From NCBI GenBank assembly GCA_026075535.2, contig AP026539.1, positions 3,224,001-3,288,000 of the forward strand: a DNA stretch of 64,000 nucleotides. Reading direction: 5' to 3'. A model generated the notes under the pieces. The model was given only the letters and a program-made list of their open reading frames with translations, did no database searches and was not told where the DNA came from. A program made the position numbers and the translations under genes. This DNA is from Tricholoma matsutake (lineage: Eukaryota > Basidiomycota > Agaricomycetes > Agaricales > Tricholomataceae). Within the stretch, counting starts at the first letter, position 1; every line of letters starts with the position of its first letter. Positions 1 to 11,130 of this stretch are shown here, in pieces.

Positions 1-109
1 CTCATAGAAAAGCTTTCCTTTGGTGGCGTTGTCTGCTGCTTCCCTGGTGACCCTTTTTGTTGTGGGGTCCCTCACCTGTAGCATTGGGATCCTCATCTTA
101 CCAGAATCT
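1..109 (-). pseudogene. LINE-1 ORF2 fragment, linker before the RT
   Basis: On the minus strand this piece reads through without a stop, with a pattern (RIPMLQ, then DPTTK, then KGKLFYE) typical of the region just before the reverse transcriptase of fungal LINEs. It continues the frame that stops at position 1075 once the inserted element at 118-1067 is removed. The rest of the RT lies outside the window to the left. Family assignment comes from recall of fungal LINE ORF2 proteins; the join across the insertion is supported by an exact 8-bp duplication. Confidence 0.7.
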
Positions 110-310
110 GAAGGTGGTAGGGCACAGCACGGGTACAGGTATGGGATTGCCATACCTGGGCAACACTGTACCCTTTTCCATGGTGTTATGGGTATGTGCG
201 GGTATGCTGGTACCCAGATTTTGGTCAGGTGAGTAATCATCTGACTTTGTTGAATACTCACGACATGTCTAATTCTAAACTATACGACGATCCAACCACC
301 ACCATAGCAT

Positions 311-588
311 GGCCCAAACGACGTGAATCATTGTTTGGGCCTATAGTAAGTTTTTTTGTGTTTCATTTCTTGTTTTTTTAAACTAATTGATTATGTTTCT
401 TCTTTTTCAGGTTCTAAACTACTGATAACGATGGATGACAACAGCTAACGACACACACCCAACAGTGCCACATCACCCAGGCCCAAACGACGTGATTGTG
501 TCATTTGGGCCCATGGTAAGTGTTTTTTGGTTGTTTGTTTTTTCATAAACTAACTATTTTGTTTCTTCCATTTCCTAGGTTGGAATTC
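311..588 (+). repeat. Two intron-like modules (plus strand)
   Basis: Module 1 has the palindrome GGCCCAAACGACG...TTGTTTGGGCC followed by an intron-like stretch 346-410 (GTAAGT...CAG, 65 nt). Module 2 has the palindrome at 480-512 followed by 516-578 (GTAAGT, CTAAC branch site, CTAG, 63 nt). Both are followed by a conserved tail starting GTTCTAA or GTTGGAA. They lie inside the hAT-like element at 118-1067 and match modules elsewhere in the window. Confidence 0.75.
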
Positions 589-639
589 CCTCGGAATGAC
601 CCCATGCCAATGCTGCCACATCACAATGGCACACCACCC

Positions 640-895
640 GCCCCAGCCTCAAGAGCAACTGCTCGTGGGGTGGAAATGGGGATCAATGACTACAGGCACC
701 ACCCCCCTCCCTCGCTCCAAATGCGAGAAGGGGGGTTTTTTGTTTTGTTTTCATTGACTACAGGCACCACCACCCCCTCCCTCACTTGAAATGCGGAGGG
801 GGGGGGGGGTTTTTCTATATTAATTTAATGTAATTTATTTATTAGAATAGGTCCACCACCCCCTCCCTTGCTCCAAACGCGAGTGAGGGGGTTCT
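640..895. repeat. Hairpin cluster: GAGCAACTGCTC palindrome and three C-rich hairpins
   Basis: At about 648-675 a palindrome around GAGCAACTGCTC is embedded in CCACCC...GGGGTGG. At 703-737, 770-812 and 850-892 three hairpins follow the pattern CACCCCCTCCCTYGCTCCAAAYGCGAG...GGGGGG. The same two hairpin classes recur at about 17.9-19.4 kb and in MULE-like and other elements in the window. No coding sequence is supported here. Confidence 0.65.
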
Positions 896-1067
896 ATTAA
901 CTTAGTTTAGTGTAATAAATTATTAAAATATGTATTCTTCTCGAAACCCGCATATAACCACAGGTAACCCATGGAAACCCATGGTAACACCATACCTGTA
1001 CCCATGCGGGTACAGTGTTCATGGGTACGGGTAAGGGTATGAGAACATATACCCATGCCGTGCCCTA

Positions 1068-1868
1068 GAAGGTGGTGAGGTAACAAGCTTGCTCACCTGC
1101 CACACATCCGTTTTGTCTAGCCCTTCTAACCACTCTATCCAGTGTTCTGCCTTCGCCTGCCATATCTTTTCTGCATATTGGTTATGTTGTTGGCGATGTT
1201 CATTGTGGATAGGGTGGGTCAGGTTGGCACAATGATGTTTCACCCTACCTGCCAACTGTTGCATTTGTTTCTTTTCCTTGGAGAGTTCCAGTGACCACCA
1301 CCATTTTGAGTATGGGCTTGGTTTTGACAATTCTGCATTCTTGTTGATTTGCTTTCAGAGTTTTTACCAGTTCTGTCCAGTCCACTTGTATAAAATTGTG
1401 TCTGGGTGTTATCTTGGTTCTTGGTGCACAGATGTCTATCTGTGTTATGATGGGATAATGGTGTGTTTTTACTGGGTGCAACACATTGTCCATGTCGCAT
1501 TTGATTATTGCATTCAGTAGTCCCACGCTGCAGAAAATGTTGTCCACCCTAGTGTGATTCCCTGTGCTGTGGGCTCGTAGTGTTGGGGTGTATGCCAGGA
1601 GGGCCATTTTCATATTGTGTTGTCCTAACATGTTGAGCAAAGGTTGCATTGGTTCTAGGTTTTCTTGTGTGAAGAGGTGTGCATTTTGGGCCTTGTCCCA
1701 TAGGGGGTGGTGACAATTGAAATCACCCAGCCAAATGGTGTGTAGTGGGCCTGTGGTGTATCTCTGCCATTCACAGTCTCGCATGTATGTGGACAAGTGG
1801 GTTGGTGCACCATTGTTTTTACAATCATTATAAATGTTGATAATGCATTGATAGGTCCACCTTGTCAT
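1068..1868 (-). pseudogene. LINE-1 ORF2: C-terminal half of the APE-type endonuclease and linker
   Basis: The minus-strand frame shows the apurinic endonuclease hallmarks of LINE ORF2: NIYND near the start, then WLGDFNCHHPLWD, TRVDNIF and HYPII. A 1-nt type frame change near 1330-1245 leads into a linker (SPYSKWWW, HWIEWLEGLDK) that runs to the insertion at 1067. The endonuclease would nick the target site for target-primed reverse transcription. The N-terminal half lies at 3059-3345, separated by an LTR insertion. Catalytic D of GDFN and the final H are visible, but the gene is clearly broken. Confidence 0.85.
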
Positions 1869-2951
1869 TCAAGCTCGGAAAATACATCTACAATCATTGT
1901 CGAAGCTCTATGAAGATCTACAGACCTCTACAAAGCTCTACAAACCCATACGAGCCCCTCCAAAGTTCTGCAAACCTCTACAAAACTCTACAAAGTCATG
2001 AAAATGCTTTGAAATTCTTTGCAACACCTTGAAATTCTTTGCATGCCTTCAGTCACCATAATACAATTCCTGACCTTTGGACAGTTCAGAATATACACTT
2101 GGAACATTGTTGATGAGTTTCGAACCAGTCTCGAGCAATATCGCACTGATTTCTGGCCATGAACGAAGTCCAAAGAAACTTCAAAAATCTTCGAAAAACC
2201 TCGAACCTTGAAAAACATCTTTGGACACAGTATTTCCTATTCAAATGATCTTCGGATGCATGCTGGACACATGGGACACTATCTCAAGTATATTGAACAC
2301 ATTTCAACCACATGTGCATGCATACAATCTGCTCGAAGCAGTTTCCGATGTTTTATGCAATTTATAACAAGGACAGTCCACTTTTAGCTATTCTTTCTTA
2401 TTATTTCTTCATCATGTGTTATATTCACCCTTTCTAGTCTTGCTTTATTGTTCTGATATACTTCTATTGTCTTTTGCCTCGAGTTTTCCACATGTTTGCC
2501 TCATGTTCTCTAGCCTTTTTTATGTAGTTTCTTTATTTTATATAAAAAGATGTACTAGATACAAAGAAAAAGAAGAAAGTCGTCGTCTTCCTCCCAGATT
2601 GCAGTGATTTGAGAGTACAGTTTAGTCTTATTCAGTCCAAAGTCTTATTCAGTCTGAAGTTTGGTGTTTTACACTAAACTTCTTCAAAAATCTTTGAAAG
2701 TCCTTGAAAATCCGTGAAAATCCTTGCATTACGCTATTTTCACTCTCATTTCCCTCGATTCGCCTTTGCTTTGCTTCTATTACTCGTCTAGTCTCCTGAT
2801 CTTGCATCCGAATATATTTGCACATTCTGAATTCATTGATCTAGCCACGAAAATCCTCAAAAGTCCTCAAAAATCCTCAAAACACATTCTTTTAGCTTCA
2901 AATTGCTTTGACAAGCAGTCCTTTTATGACTATTTGATGGTTGGTCTGACA
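1849..2951 (+). mobile_element. LTR of family D, inserted in LINE-1 endonuclease
   Basis: It starts TGATAGGTCCACCTTGTC, as does the LTR at 30988 and (reversed) the one ending at 39828, and ends GTCTGACA, giving the usual TG...CA ends. A TATA-like stretch (TTTATATAAAAAG) is at about 2532. No matching 5-bp duplication is visible: the left flank is TGCAT and the right is GGTGA, so the copy is probably not a clean solo LTR. It splits the LINE endonuclease. Confidence 0.7.
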
Positions 2952-3058
2952 GGTGACATCTAGAGGGCCTCGCATCCTTCCTCTGACTTGTGTTATACCA
3001 TCCGAAGCCATTTAGTGGGTTTTGTTTGGGTTTCCGGGTTGAGCATCATCAGTGTAAC
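2952..3058. other. Unassigned stretch between LTR and LINE-1
   Basis: About 107 bp lie between the LTR end and the point where the LINE endonuclease frame resumes. They may be the start of the internal region of the LTR element (primer-binding side), left after a deletion. I see no gene or further repeat in it. Confidence 0.35.
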
Positions 3059-3345
3059 ATACCAAATTCTCCTGTAAGTTCTATCGCCATAATGTCTGGG
3101 TGTTGGAATTGTATTTGCTTCCAGACATCTGTAGATATGTTAGGATTACTGCTCTTGTTGCTTGCAGGTGGTCCTTGTGGGTATTGGGGTATATGGTAAT
3201 CCACTGTTGGTTAGCTCATGACTTACCATTGAAGTCAATGTATGGTTCCTGTATCGTGCAGATGATATATGTGTTGCATCTTAAGCTTACCAGTAAGTCC
3301 AGCTGACTTATGAGCAATTTGTTGACATTTTGTTGGTGAATTTGA
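3059..3345 (-). pseudogene. LINE-1 ORF2: N-terminal half of the endonuclease
   Basis: On the minus strand the reading runs NVNKLLISQLDLL, then TIQEPYIDFNG, then WITIYPNTH and ATRAVILT, followed after a frame change by PDIMAIELTGEFG. These are the first conserved blocks of the LINE APE endonuclease, including the catalytic E of QEPY. One in-frame TGA follows NGKS, where the family has Arg, as expected from CGA to TGA decay. The continuation NIYND is found at 1868 beyond the LTR. Confidence 0.85.
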
Positions 3346-3378
3346 ATGTGTCTTCATCCAGTCCCATATTGTCAGTTT

Positions 3379-4883
3379 TCAGACATCAGCATATTTGAGA
3401 GGGGAGGGATCTCTGTTCATGTGGCTTCCTTCAGGTTGTGTGAACATCCCAGTACTGTCATCTTGGTCTCCCCATTGAACCCGGTTTTGTGTTGGCATTG
3501 GGTTTTGGAAGTAGTTTTCTAGTGTGGTTTGGGCTGGTCTTGTTGGCCAGCTGTTATCTGCAGCACCTGCATTAGTTCCTGTGCAGATGTCATGTGATGC
3601 ACCTTGTTGTTTTTCTGTAACGTGTGGTGTTTGCCATGCTGTTGCTGGATTGCATGAAGTGCTGCTGCTGTCTGGCATCTGTGCTAGGAGGTCCAAACTC
3701 CATGTTATATTGGGGAATTTGGCATTGCAGTTTGGTTTGTGGTACAGACTCCTTCAGTAATTTCCATCATTGAGGGTCATAGGCAGTGGGGAAGAACTTG
3801 TACTTGTTCTCCAGTACTTGTTCGTCTACTTTACCTTTTTCTGACATAAACATTGGGCAGTTCCTGTTGGCTGCTCCATGTCCTTTTGCAGTCTCACCTA
3901 TGCAGTTCATGCAACTAAAAGCAGCTTGGTCAGTAATAGCACATTGCAAGGTGCAGTGGTTCCTGCCGCATTGTGTGCAGGTGTCCTTTTCTGCCTTGCA
4001 GTCTGGTATGTGGTGACCAAACTTCTGGCACTTAAGGCATTGTCTCAGTTCAGAGAGCATCTTCCTTACAGTTAGTTACATGTTTGCCTTCTATGAATAG
4101 TCCATCTCATATAGCGGTATTGGCCATGTCACGACTGAGGAAACTGATAGTTATATGAGCAACCTTCTGTCTGCTCATTTGCAGGTGTGGGGGCTTGATG
4201 TATTTTGAGAAAGTGATTGAGCCTTCATTCAGCAGGTTTGTTTCTTCCAGTTTTGCATGCATGAAGCTGGATCCTGCATTGAAGGTAGTCAGGATAAATT
4301 CCACTATACCATAATAGAGCTTGTTCTGGATGTTCAAGGTGCCCCCAAAGTGTGCCATGAAAGCCTTCTGAACATCTGGGCTTTGCAGCCATACCCCCGC
4401 TTCTTCTGAGTTCAACTGGTAAGTGACACTTCTGTTTCTCAGCTTCTTCACCCTGATGAATGCTGTGTGATATGGTCTGTTGAGGCTTTCATATCCCATG
4501 AGATTGAGCACTGTGTTTGCCTTAGTTACTAAGTCCTTCTCTGTTAGGCTTTCAAGTACGTTGTCAGTAGTGTTTCAGTCTTTCTGAATGAGAATCTGCC
4601 TGGCTGTGTTCTGTCCTTTAGCTATGATTGTGGAGCAATCTGGATGGGTTTGTTGCTGTACTGCCACTGCATATGTAACTGGTATCTCTGCTGGTGCACT
4701 CATTGTGGTGTTGGTGGTAGCCGTTGCTTTCTCCATGAGCTCCTGCATGGCCTGGGCCAGCTGGTCCGTTGTTTCCTGAAATCCATTGTTGAGTTCATCC
4801 ATCTTACCTGTGGCCCACCTTAGTCTTTGAAGGTCCGGGCAGGTTGTGGTCACAGCCCCTTTTGGCTGCAACTGCAACTGCAA
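3379..4883 (-). pseudogene. LINE-1 ORF1 (gag-like RNA-binding protein), decayed
   Basis: Four overlapping minus-strand reading frames make up one ORF1. The first (4883-4575) carries TYAVAV and ARQILIQ, the second (4511-4107) the RRM-like core with a WLQSPD block, IKPPH and the Q..AH segment, the third (4060-3767) zinc knuckles CLKCQKFGHHIPDC and CTQCGRNHCTLQC, and the last (3696-3379) the Ser/Pro-rich tail. ORF1 proteins coat the LINE RNA and act as chaperones. The N-terminus is missing and frame changes separate the blocks, so it is a pseudogene. The 22809-23240 piece is the corresponding N-terminal region of a related LINE. Confidence 0.85.
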
Positions 4884-4975
4884 CCAGTTGTCTCACTTAC
4901 AAAATCCCACCAACCGCAACTGCAACCATGGCCAACTGGTTGGTGACCGTTTGTTGTCAGCTTGCAACTGGTTGC
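4884..4975. repeat. Short CAACTG-rich repeat
   Basis: The stretch is made of variants of GCAACTGCAACCAGTTG. Similar CAACTG/GGTTGC-rich sequence appears at about 22640-22800 and 49010-49065. It marks the junction between LINE-1 and the LTR end and may be an element end; I cannot define its borders. Confidence 0.4.
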
Positions 4976-5095
4976 TGTTAAGAACTGATCCTAGAAGGCA
5001 CATTGGAATCTGATTGGACCCTGTGGGTGATGATAGCAGAAGGTTGTCAGGTCATGGCAGATTCTGTGGAGGGGAAAACAGAAAGGACTTGGCTT
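4976..5095 (-). mobile_element. 3' part of an LTR (same family as the LTR ending at 20209)
   Basis: Read on the minus strand it matches the last 120 bp of the LTR before gag at 20442, including the end AGATCAGTTCTTAACA (here AGGATCAGTTCTTAACA). It is probably the remaining end of the 3' LTR of gypsy A, whose pol ends near 6235 in the same orientation. The upstream part of this LTR is not recognisable. Confidence 0.7.
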
Positions 5096-6080
5096 ACCCC
5101 AGCAGTCTCTGTGCAAATCAAATTGGCCACGATGAAGGCCCAACACAAACAGAGGGAGCGGGCGATGAAGGAGCAGATGGAATGGGAGATGAGAGAGCTG
5201 GAGGAAGCGACGAGGGAAGAGGAGCGGAGGCTGCAGGAGGAGCAAAGAGCAGCAGAGGAGGCTGTGAAGGCAGAAGAGGCGCACCAGGCAGAGGTGTGGA
5301 AAAAGGAGGCAGTGGCTGCAAGATGAATGGAGAAGAAGTGGGTGGCTGCAGCCATGGGTTTGGGGGATGAGGCCGAGGGGAGCAAGTCCCCAAAGAAGAA
5401 GAAAGTTGCCAGATCGAAGGTGAGGGTGGGGTCAGAGGAGTCTGAGGGTCTGGAGCAGGTGCAGGCCACCTTGCCCTGCAAAAGGTGAGTTTCTTGTTTT
5501 ACTTCTCAGCCTTCTTTTACTGATAAGTGGCCTAGATGCAAATATCAAAAAATTGCTTGTTTCAAGATGAGTGTGAGGGGACGCATGTGCCATAACTGCA
5601 CATGTGTCAAACACAAGTGCAAAGAGGTAGTGTGGGAGGGGCCCCTGCAGCCAAAATGGTGGGAACAACAGGGTCAACAGGAAATAGCGGGGAGAATGCA
5701 GAGGTGATGCAGCAGATGATGAAGATGATGAAGAAGGGATTTGGTGAGGTGGCAACTGTGGTGCGGGAATTTATAGGGGAGATCCGGGATGCATTGGACC
5801 CAGAGTGGGTGGAGGACAAAAGCACTGGGAAGGAGAGCGATGAGGATGAAGAAGGAGTGGAGTGGGTGGTGCGAGACTCCCGGCAGGAAAGACATGGGAT
5901 CCACCAGTCTGGAGATGACTGGGTGGCTTTCCAGAGATATCTGGAGAAAAGGTGGGCATATGACGAGGAGGAGAGCGAGAGTGGAGAAGAGGGTGAGGGT
6001 GGAGAAAAGGGTGAGGGTGGAGAAGAGGGAATTAGGGACTCAATGCCCGTAGTAGCAGGTTGGGGGAGAGGGTGATGAAG
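5096..6080 (+). pseudogene. Coiled-coil / Cys-cluster gene, antisense to gypsy A
   Basis: The plus strand encodes a Glu/Arg-rich coiled coil (5160-5326), a KKKK basic patch (about 5395-5405), then after a probable intron starting GTGAGT at 5486 a cysteine cluster (about 5523-5640: PRCKYQKIAC, then MCHNCTCVKHKCK), then an acidic tail with repeated GEGGE to 6080. The plan resembles hypothetical basidiomycete proteins with two CxxC-type clusters; their function is unknown to me. Apparent N-terminal residues are LTR-derived, so the true start is lost. It lies opposite to and just downstream of gypsy A pol, as the gene at 29481-30833 does for gypsy D. Frame changes suggest decay. Confidence 0.5.
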
Positions 6081-6234
6081 ACGGTGAGGGAGAAGTGGAG
6101 GTGGTAGTGTAGGGATCCAGTTGGATCCAAAGAAAATTCTTTTTGCAATAAAATTTTGTTTCTGAGTTCCAACTGAGTGAATGAGTAATGTGAATAGACT
6201 TTAAGTGGGTAATGGACTGGGTTTCTGTGGATAG
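6081..6234. other. Gene tail and A/T-rich stretch
   Basis: Non-coding sequence after the antisense gene. AATAAA at about 6149 on the plus strand could serve as its polyadenylation signal. I see no other feature. Confidence 0.4.
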
Positions 6235-6724
6235 TGGGTGTGAAAATCCACGAGGAGTTCTTGGGGCATGGTCAAGTTCCATAACAGGAGCCAGGAGGTT
6301 TCTTCATTGGTTCCCTGGTAACCTTCCCATCAGATGAGGTAGAGAATCTTGCAGTGATGTCGATTGTTGACCTTGGAGTCGAGGACTTCAGCAATCTCAT
6401 ACTCGAGCTTGTCGTCGATAGTGATCGGAGGAGGTGGAGGTTGTGCTCAATTTGGAATTGTGTTCAGGAAGTGTTTTTCTAGTTGGGAGACATGGAAAAT
6501 AGGGTGGATGGCCCACATGTGGTCCAGAAGCTGCAGGGTGACTGAGTGAGTACCCAGGCAGGCAATGATTTCAAAGGGACCATGGTTTTTTTCTGAAAGG
6601 TTCTTGGAGGGACAAGTGGTGCAGATATTTTCTGCAGTGATGTAGGCAGAGTCACCAATGTTGAAGTCAGGTGCGGGTGCCTGATGTTTGTCTGCAGGGC
6701 CTTGATAACGCTCTTGAGTGGCCG
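6235..6724 (-). pseudogene. Gypsy A pol C-terminus: GPY region and chromodomain
   Basis: The minus strand shows the end of a chromovirus integrase: QERYQGPADKHQAPAP, then GPFEIIACLG, HPIFHVSQLEKH, then a chromodomain with YEIAEVLDSKVNNRH, YLI followed by a stop in place of K/R, and WEGY. Chromodomains of this class direct integration into heterochromatin. This segment joins exactly to 14135 when gypsy B and one copy of CAAGC are removed. Stops and a frame change mark it as dead. Confidence 0.85.
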
Positions 6725-6729
6725 CAAGC

Positions 6730-7423
6730 TGTTAAGACTATAGGTCTTTAACTCAGCCTTGGCTTTGTATGTCACAGTTGGAGGCTTTCCAACTGTCTTG
6801 GTATCGCACTAGGAGGCTTTTCCTAGTGTATCGGGCTTCTGGCCTTCACTTGGGTACTTCCTCAAGTCGTTATGGCTATCCATCCTCAGAGGCTTTCTGA
6901 GTAGACTGTCAGTTCATGTATCACAGTTGGAGGCTGAGTTCGAGTTATCACAGCTAGGGGCTTCCTAAGCTGTCGAGTGTTCTGGTTGAGTCTAAGACCG
7001 TTGTTTGAATTAGGTCAAGCTAAGGAATACAGGCAGTATTACTGTAGCTTATATATGGTTCAGAGATGTCTATCATCCAATTGGAATATGAGATCCTTGT
7101 CAAGTAATAATAGAAAGAACAATAGAACAATAAGCCTCATGCCTAGCATGAGGTGTCCGATGTCATGGAGTGCTGCAGTGCAGCATGTCAAAGAACAATA
7201 GAAGATAAGCCTCATGCTGAGCATGAGGCATCAGATGTCATGGATCCAATGTCAAGGGTCTGATGTCAAGGGATGCTGCGGTGCAGCATGTCAAATGGTG
7301 GTAGTCAGGCATCAAAGCATCTCCCATCAGAATGAGTCAAGTCAAATGTGAAGGAAAAATGAAGTACCCAGTCTTGCCGGCATACGTCTGGTCATCCTGG
7401 GTTATGATAACAAAATTGTAACA
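6730..7423 (-). repeat. Gypsy B 3' LTR
   Basis: TG...CA ends, 694 bp. Compared with the other LTR it differs mainly by C/T and G/A changes and lacks about 11 bp near 6930 (TTTCCAACTGT after GAGGC). Internally it has repeated motifs GAGGCTTTCC and CTGTCGAGT. A purine-rich tract adjoins it on the internal side (minus strand, 7424-7443). Confidence 0.9.
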
Positions 7424-8039
7424 TCACCCTCTCTCTATCTTCGAAGTCACTGACTTTGATCATCATCTTCTTTTCTCCACTCAGGAGGTGGGGCGGGTTG
7501 GGGTCTGAGGGAATCAGTTGGAGCACAGTAGGGTTCCCAGTTCTCCATGTTCTCCAAGCAGGAGTCTCTTTGCCAGGCTATATCCACTCTTGTCATCGTA
7601 GTGGGCATTCCACTGGAGGTCTCTCCACAGAGGTATGCTTATGCCTGACAGTGGTCTTCTGCTGGGGGCAAGTCCTTCTCAATCGATGTAGAAGTCCTCT
7701 GGGAAGTAGTCTTCCTGATCCAGTTCTCCCTCAAAGCACCATTCTTCATATTGGGTCCTCACCCAGGTGTAGTCCACTTTCATGCTCCTCCAGGCAAAGA
7801 GGCAGCATTTTGGGCAGGTCGAGGCCACCCTAATTATCCAGTCGTTCCTTGTTATCCAGCCATGCGGGCATATCCATGAGGGTCTGCCTGGGAGTACGTT
7901 TGTCAGTGGTCATCGGTCAATGACTGTTTGTCCAGTCCTTGCTGGGGTTTGTATCAGTCTGTGTAGTGTCAATGGGATGGGGAGCATTCTGTGGTTTGTT
8001 TTGTACTTGGTTCGGTGGGTGTTTTCAGTCTTGGGGGTT

Positions 8040-9830
8040 CTACAGCTGTTGTCGCTGTTTATATGCCCCTAGGATTGTCTTGGCATGTTTCAGGTTTCCC
8101 TCGGGCTCCCATGAGTTCTCCGAGGTTGGGTATCTGACCCACTTCACTAAGAAGTGCATGGTCCTTCCTTTCTTCTTATGTCCGATGATCGCTTCCATTT
8201 CATACTCCGATTCGCCTTCTATCAGATCGGGTGGTGGTTCTGGGAAGTTTGGTCCATGTGTCTCGGTTTCTTTGTATGGGGAAAGAAGTGCCATGTGGAA
8301 TACAGGGTGTATCTTCCACTGTTCTGGCAACTTCAGTCAGTAGGAGAGTGGGCTCAGGACCTTCTCAATAGAGAATGGTCCTTCTCTTTTCGGTGCGAGC
8401 TTCTTTGTTTTGTGCGTTGTTCTGAGGTTCTTCGCTTCTAGCCACACTCTGTCTCCTTCTTTGAACGGGGTGAAGTGCCTTGTCATTCTTTCCGCCATCA
8501 TTTGTCTGGCTAACCCGTGAGTTGCCTTTGCTTCATCTCAGGCCTGTTGCAGTGCAACTATTTGTTTTTCTATGGCCGGTATGTTCATCTTCAGGTAGGG
8601 GAGTGGGATTGCCTTGGGCTCATAGCCCATCATGAGGTAGAATGGGGAGTTCTTCTGTATGGAGTGCATCCTCTGGTTGTGTGTGAACTCCACGGTCAGG
8701 AGGAGGTGCTTCCAATTCTCCTGGTTGTTCAAGCAGAAGATCCATAGGTATACTTCCACTTCCTGGTTCACCTGTTCTGTCTCTCCATCGGTCTGGGGGT
8801 GGTACACTGTGCTCATTGCCAGCTTGATTCTGAGCAGTCTTCCTAGCTCCTGGAACAGCTGCAAGGCGAATCTGGGATCTCTGTCAGAGATGATCTTGTC
8901 TGGGAGGCCAAATTGTTTGTAGACATTGTCTAGATAGAGGGTGGCTGCTCCCAATGCATCCACAGTTTTTCTGCAAGGGATAAAAATTACCCCCTTCATA
9001 AGCCCATGGTCTACCATGACCATGAGTGCATCATAACCCTCGGACTCTGGTAGGTCGGTTATGAAATCTGTTGTCACCATCGCGAATGGTCTTGTCACTT
9101 CAGATTTGATCGGTTGTAGTGGGGGGGTCGTCGGGTGCGTGTTGATCTTCATCTGCTGGCATATTGCACATCCAGCAACATAGTTCTTGATGTATGTCAT
9201 CATCCCCGGCCACCAGTAGTCTCTTCTGATCATTTCGGTTGTTTGCCATTGTCCCAGGTGTCTGCTGGTTACTCCTTCATGGTATTTTTGCACCAGCTTT
9301 TTCCATAGTTCTCCATTGTCTGGGACATAGCACCTGTCTCTGAAGAATAGAAGGCCATCTTCTATCTTCCAGTCTTCCAATGCCAATTTTATTGGCAGCA
9401 TTCCCTTGGTCTTTAGCACCTCGATTGCACTCTTCACCAGGTCATCTTTCATGATACTCCCTGCGAGTAAGTCATGCATTTTGGTATCAATGAATTTCAC
9501 AAATACTGTTTCTGGCAGCATCGTGACATCTTCATTATCATTATCTTCTTCCGGTATGTGGTCTGCTCTCTGTGATAATGCATCGCTCTGTACTATCTGT
9601 GATCCAGGCACATGGACAATTTGCAAGTCGAATTCTGATAGGAATAAGCTCCATCTTGCCTGTTGTCTGTTCAGTTTCTGTGCTGTTTGGAAGTACGTCA
9701 AGTTCTTGTGGTCCAACAGGATTACCACTGGGTGTTCTGAACCCAGTAGGTAGTGTCTCCAGGTCTCTAGCAATTGTATTATCGCTAGCAGCTCCCTGTC
9801 ATAGATCTCGTAGTTCCATTGGTGTTAGCA
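8040..9830 (-). pseudogene. Gypsy B pol: RNase H end, integrase, GPY and chromodomain
   Basis: An open frame 9773-8538 carries the RNase H end (DHKNL, SDALSQR), an integrase HHCC finger (H near YHEGV, RHLGQW, then CAICQQMK), and the catalytic triad D (TTDFITDLP), D (SDRDPRF), E (PQTDGETEQVN). A second frame 8330-8040 carries WKIHPVFHMALLSPY and a chromodomain with YEMEAI, FLVKWVRYP, NSWEP and a natural stop at 8040. All catalytic residues look intact. A frame change lies between 8538 and 8330 (about 8400-8530) and a small deletion near 9800 shifts the RNase H frame. Confidence 0.9.
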
Positions 9831-11130
9831 CATGCGATATATATCCGCATGGATGCCAGTCCCCATTCATATCTTTCTGTCTCAGCACTCCTCCTGTTGC
9901 ATGTTTTGAGGTGTCTGATTTGATTGTGAATGGTTTCGTTGGGTCTGGCATTAGCAGTACCAGTGCTTCTGTGAATTTCCTTTTCAGCATCTGAAAGGCC
10001 TGTTCGCATTCCGTTGTCCAGTCGAATACTTTGTTCTTCTTCGGCAGTTCATTAAGCGGTCTGCTTGTCTCTGCAAAATGTCCGATAAACTTCCTGTAGA
10101 AGTTTCCAAATCCCAGGAAAGATCTGACTGCTTTTACGTTTGTCGGGGTTGGCCAATCTTGTATACCTGCCAGTTTCATGTTGTCCATGGCAATTTTGTT
10201 GGGTCGGATGATCAGACCCAAGAATTCCACTTCGTGGACATCGAATTTTCATTTCTCTGGTTTCAGGTATAAGTCGTTTTCTGCCAGTCTTTGCAGTACC
10301 CTCTTTGTCCTTTCCTGGTGTTCATTCTGATCCTTGGAGAATATCAGGATGTCATCCATGTAAATCATGAGCCATCCTTCTCCAATCATGTCATGGAATA
10401 TCTCATTCATCATTGCCTGGAAGGTCACTGGTGAGTTGCATAATCCGAAGAACATCACCGTTGGCTCAAACAGCCCCCTATTTGTCTTGAAGGCTGCTTT
10501 CCATTGATCTCTGTCCTTGATTCTGATGTTGTGATATCCCCATCAGATGTCCAATTTTGTAAACCATTTTGCCCCTCTCAGTTTGTCCAACAGGTCTCCT
10601 ACTGGTGGCAGCGGGTAGGTGTTCTTGATCATTCCATTGTTCAAATACCTGTAATCTTGGCAGGGTCATAGCACATCCGAGTCCTTCTTCGCAACGAAGA
10701 AGAATGGCGATGCCATGGGTGATTTTGATGGTTGAATGTATCCTTTCTGCAGGCTTTCGTCAAGAAACTCATCAAGTTTCTTTTGTTCTGCTGGTGACAA
10801 TGGGTAAACCCTGCAATCCTTTGCCATAAAGTCTGCTTTCAGTTAGATCACATGATCCCAGGGTCTTGATTCTGGGAATCTCTCCGATGCTTCCTTTTTG
10901 AATATCTGTCGGTACTCCCTGTACTGTTCAGGGAGTAGTTCGTCGAGGGTCCTTTGTTCAGGGTCTCCTTCCTTCTTGTGTGTCAGGTGTTGTGAGACCG
11001 ATGTTTTTGCCCTGATCCAGATATTTTGTCCATAAGCATATCACAGTGATCCTTTTGCCTTTACGATCCGAGAGATTGTCTTCATTGTCTGAGAATATCT
11101 GTATCTTGGCTTGTCATACTCCTCTGTCAG
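9799..11130 (-). pseudogene. Gypsy B pol: reverse transcriptase and RNase H
   Basis: Minus-strand blocks in order: [65 protein letters not shown], then the catalytic YMDD intact in MIYMDDILIF, then SFLGFGNFYRKFI, and the RNase H start with SDTSKHATGG. The stops seen are mostly TGA where the family has Arg (after LDI and before PCQD), as expected from CGA to TGA change. Without these few lesions the enzyme would be complete. Confidence 0.9.

Larger units (their letters stand above)
118..1067. mobile_element. hAT-like non-autonomous element, copy 1 (950 bp), with intron-like modules
   Basis: Terminal inverted repeats begin TAGGGCACAGCACGGGTA on the left and, read from the right, TAGGGCACGGCATGGGTA. 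The element is flanked by an exact 8-bp duplication GAAGGTGG (110-117 and 1068-1075). TIRs starting TAGGG and 8-bp duplications are typical of hAT transposons. No transposase is encoded. The outer parts match the 582-bp copies at 24198 and 33736, but the middle (about 290-930) is replaced by two intron-like modules, one GAGCAACTGCTC hairpin and three C-rich hairpins. It interrupts the LINE-1 ORF2. Confidence 0.9.

Noticed and set aside
1849..2951. Clean solo LTR with target duplication
   Set aside because: Left flank TGCAT and right flank GGTGA do not match; deletion or recombination is more likely.
5003..5095. N-terminus of the coiled-coil gene starting MESDWTLW
   Set aside because: These codons are the LTR end shared with 20090-20209, so they are not the gene's own start.
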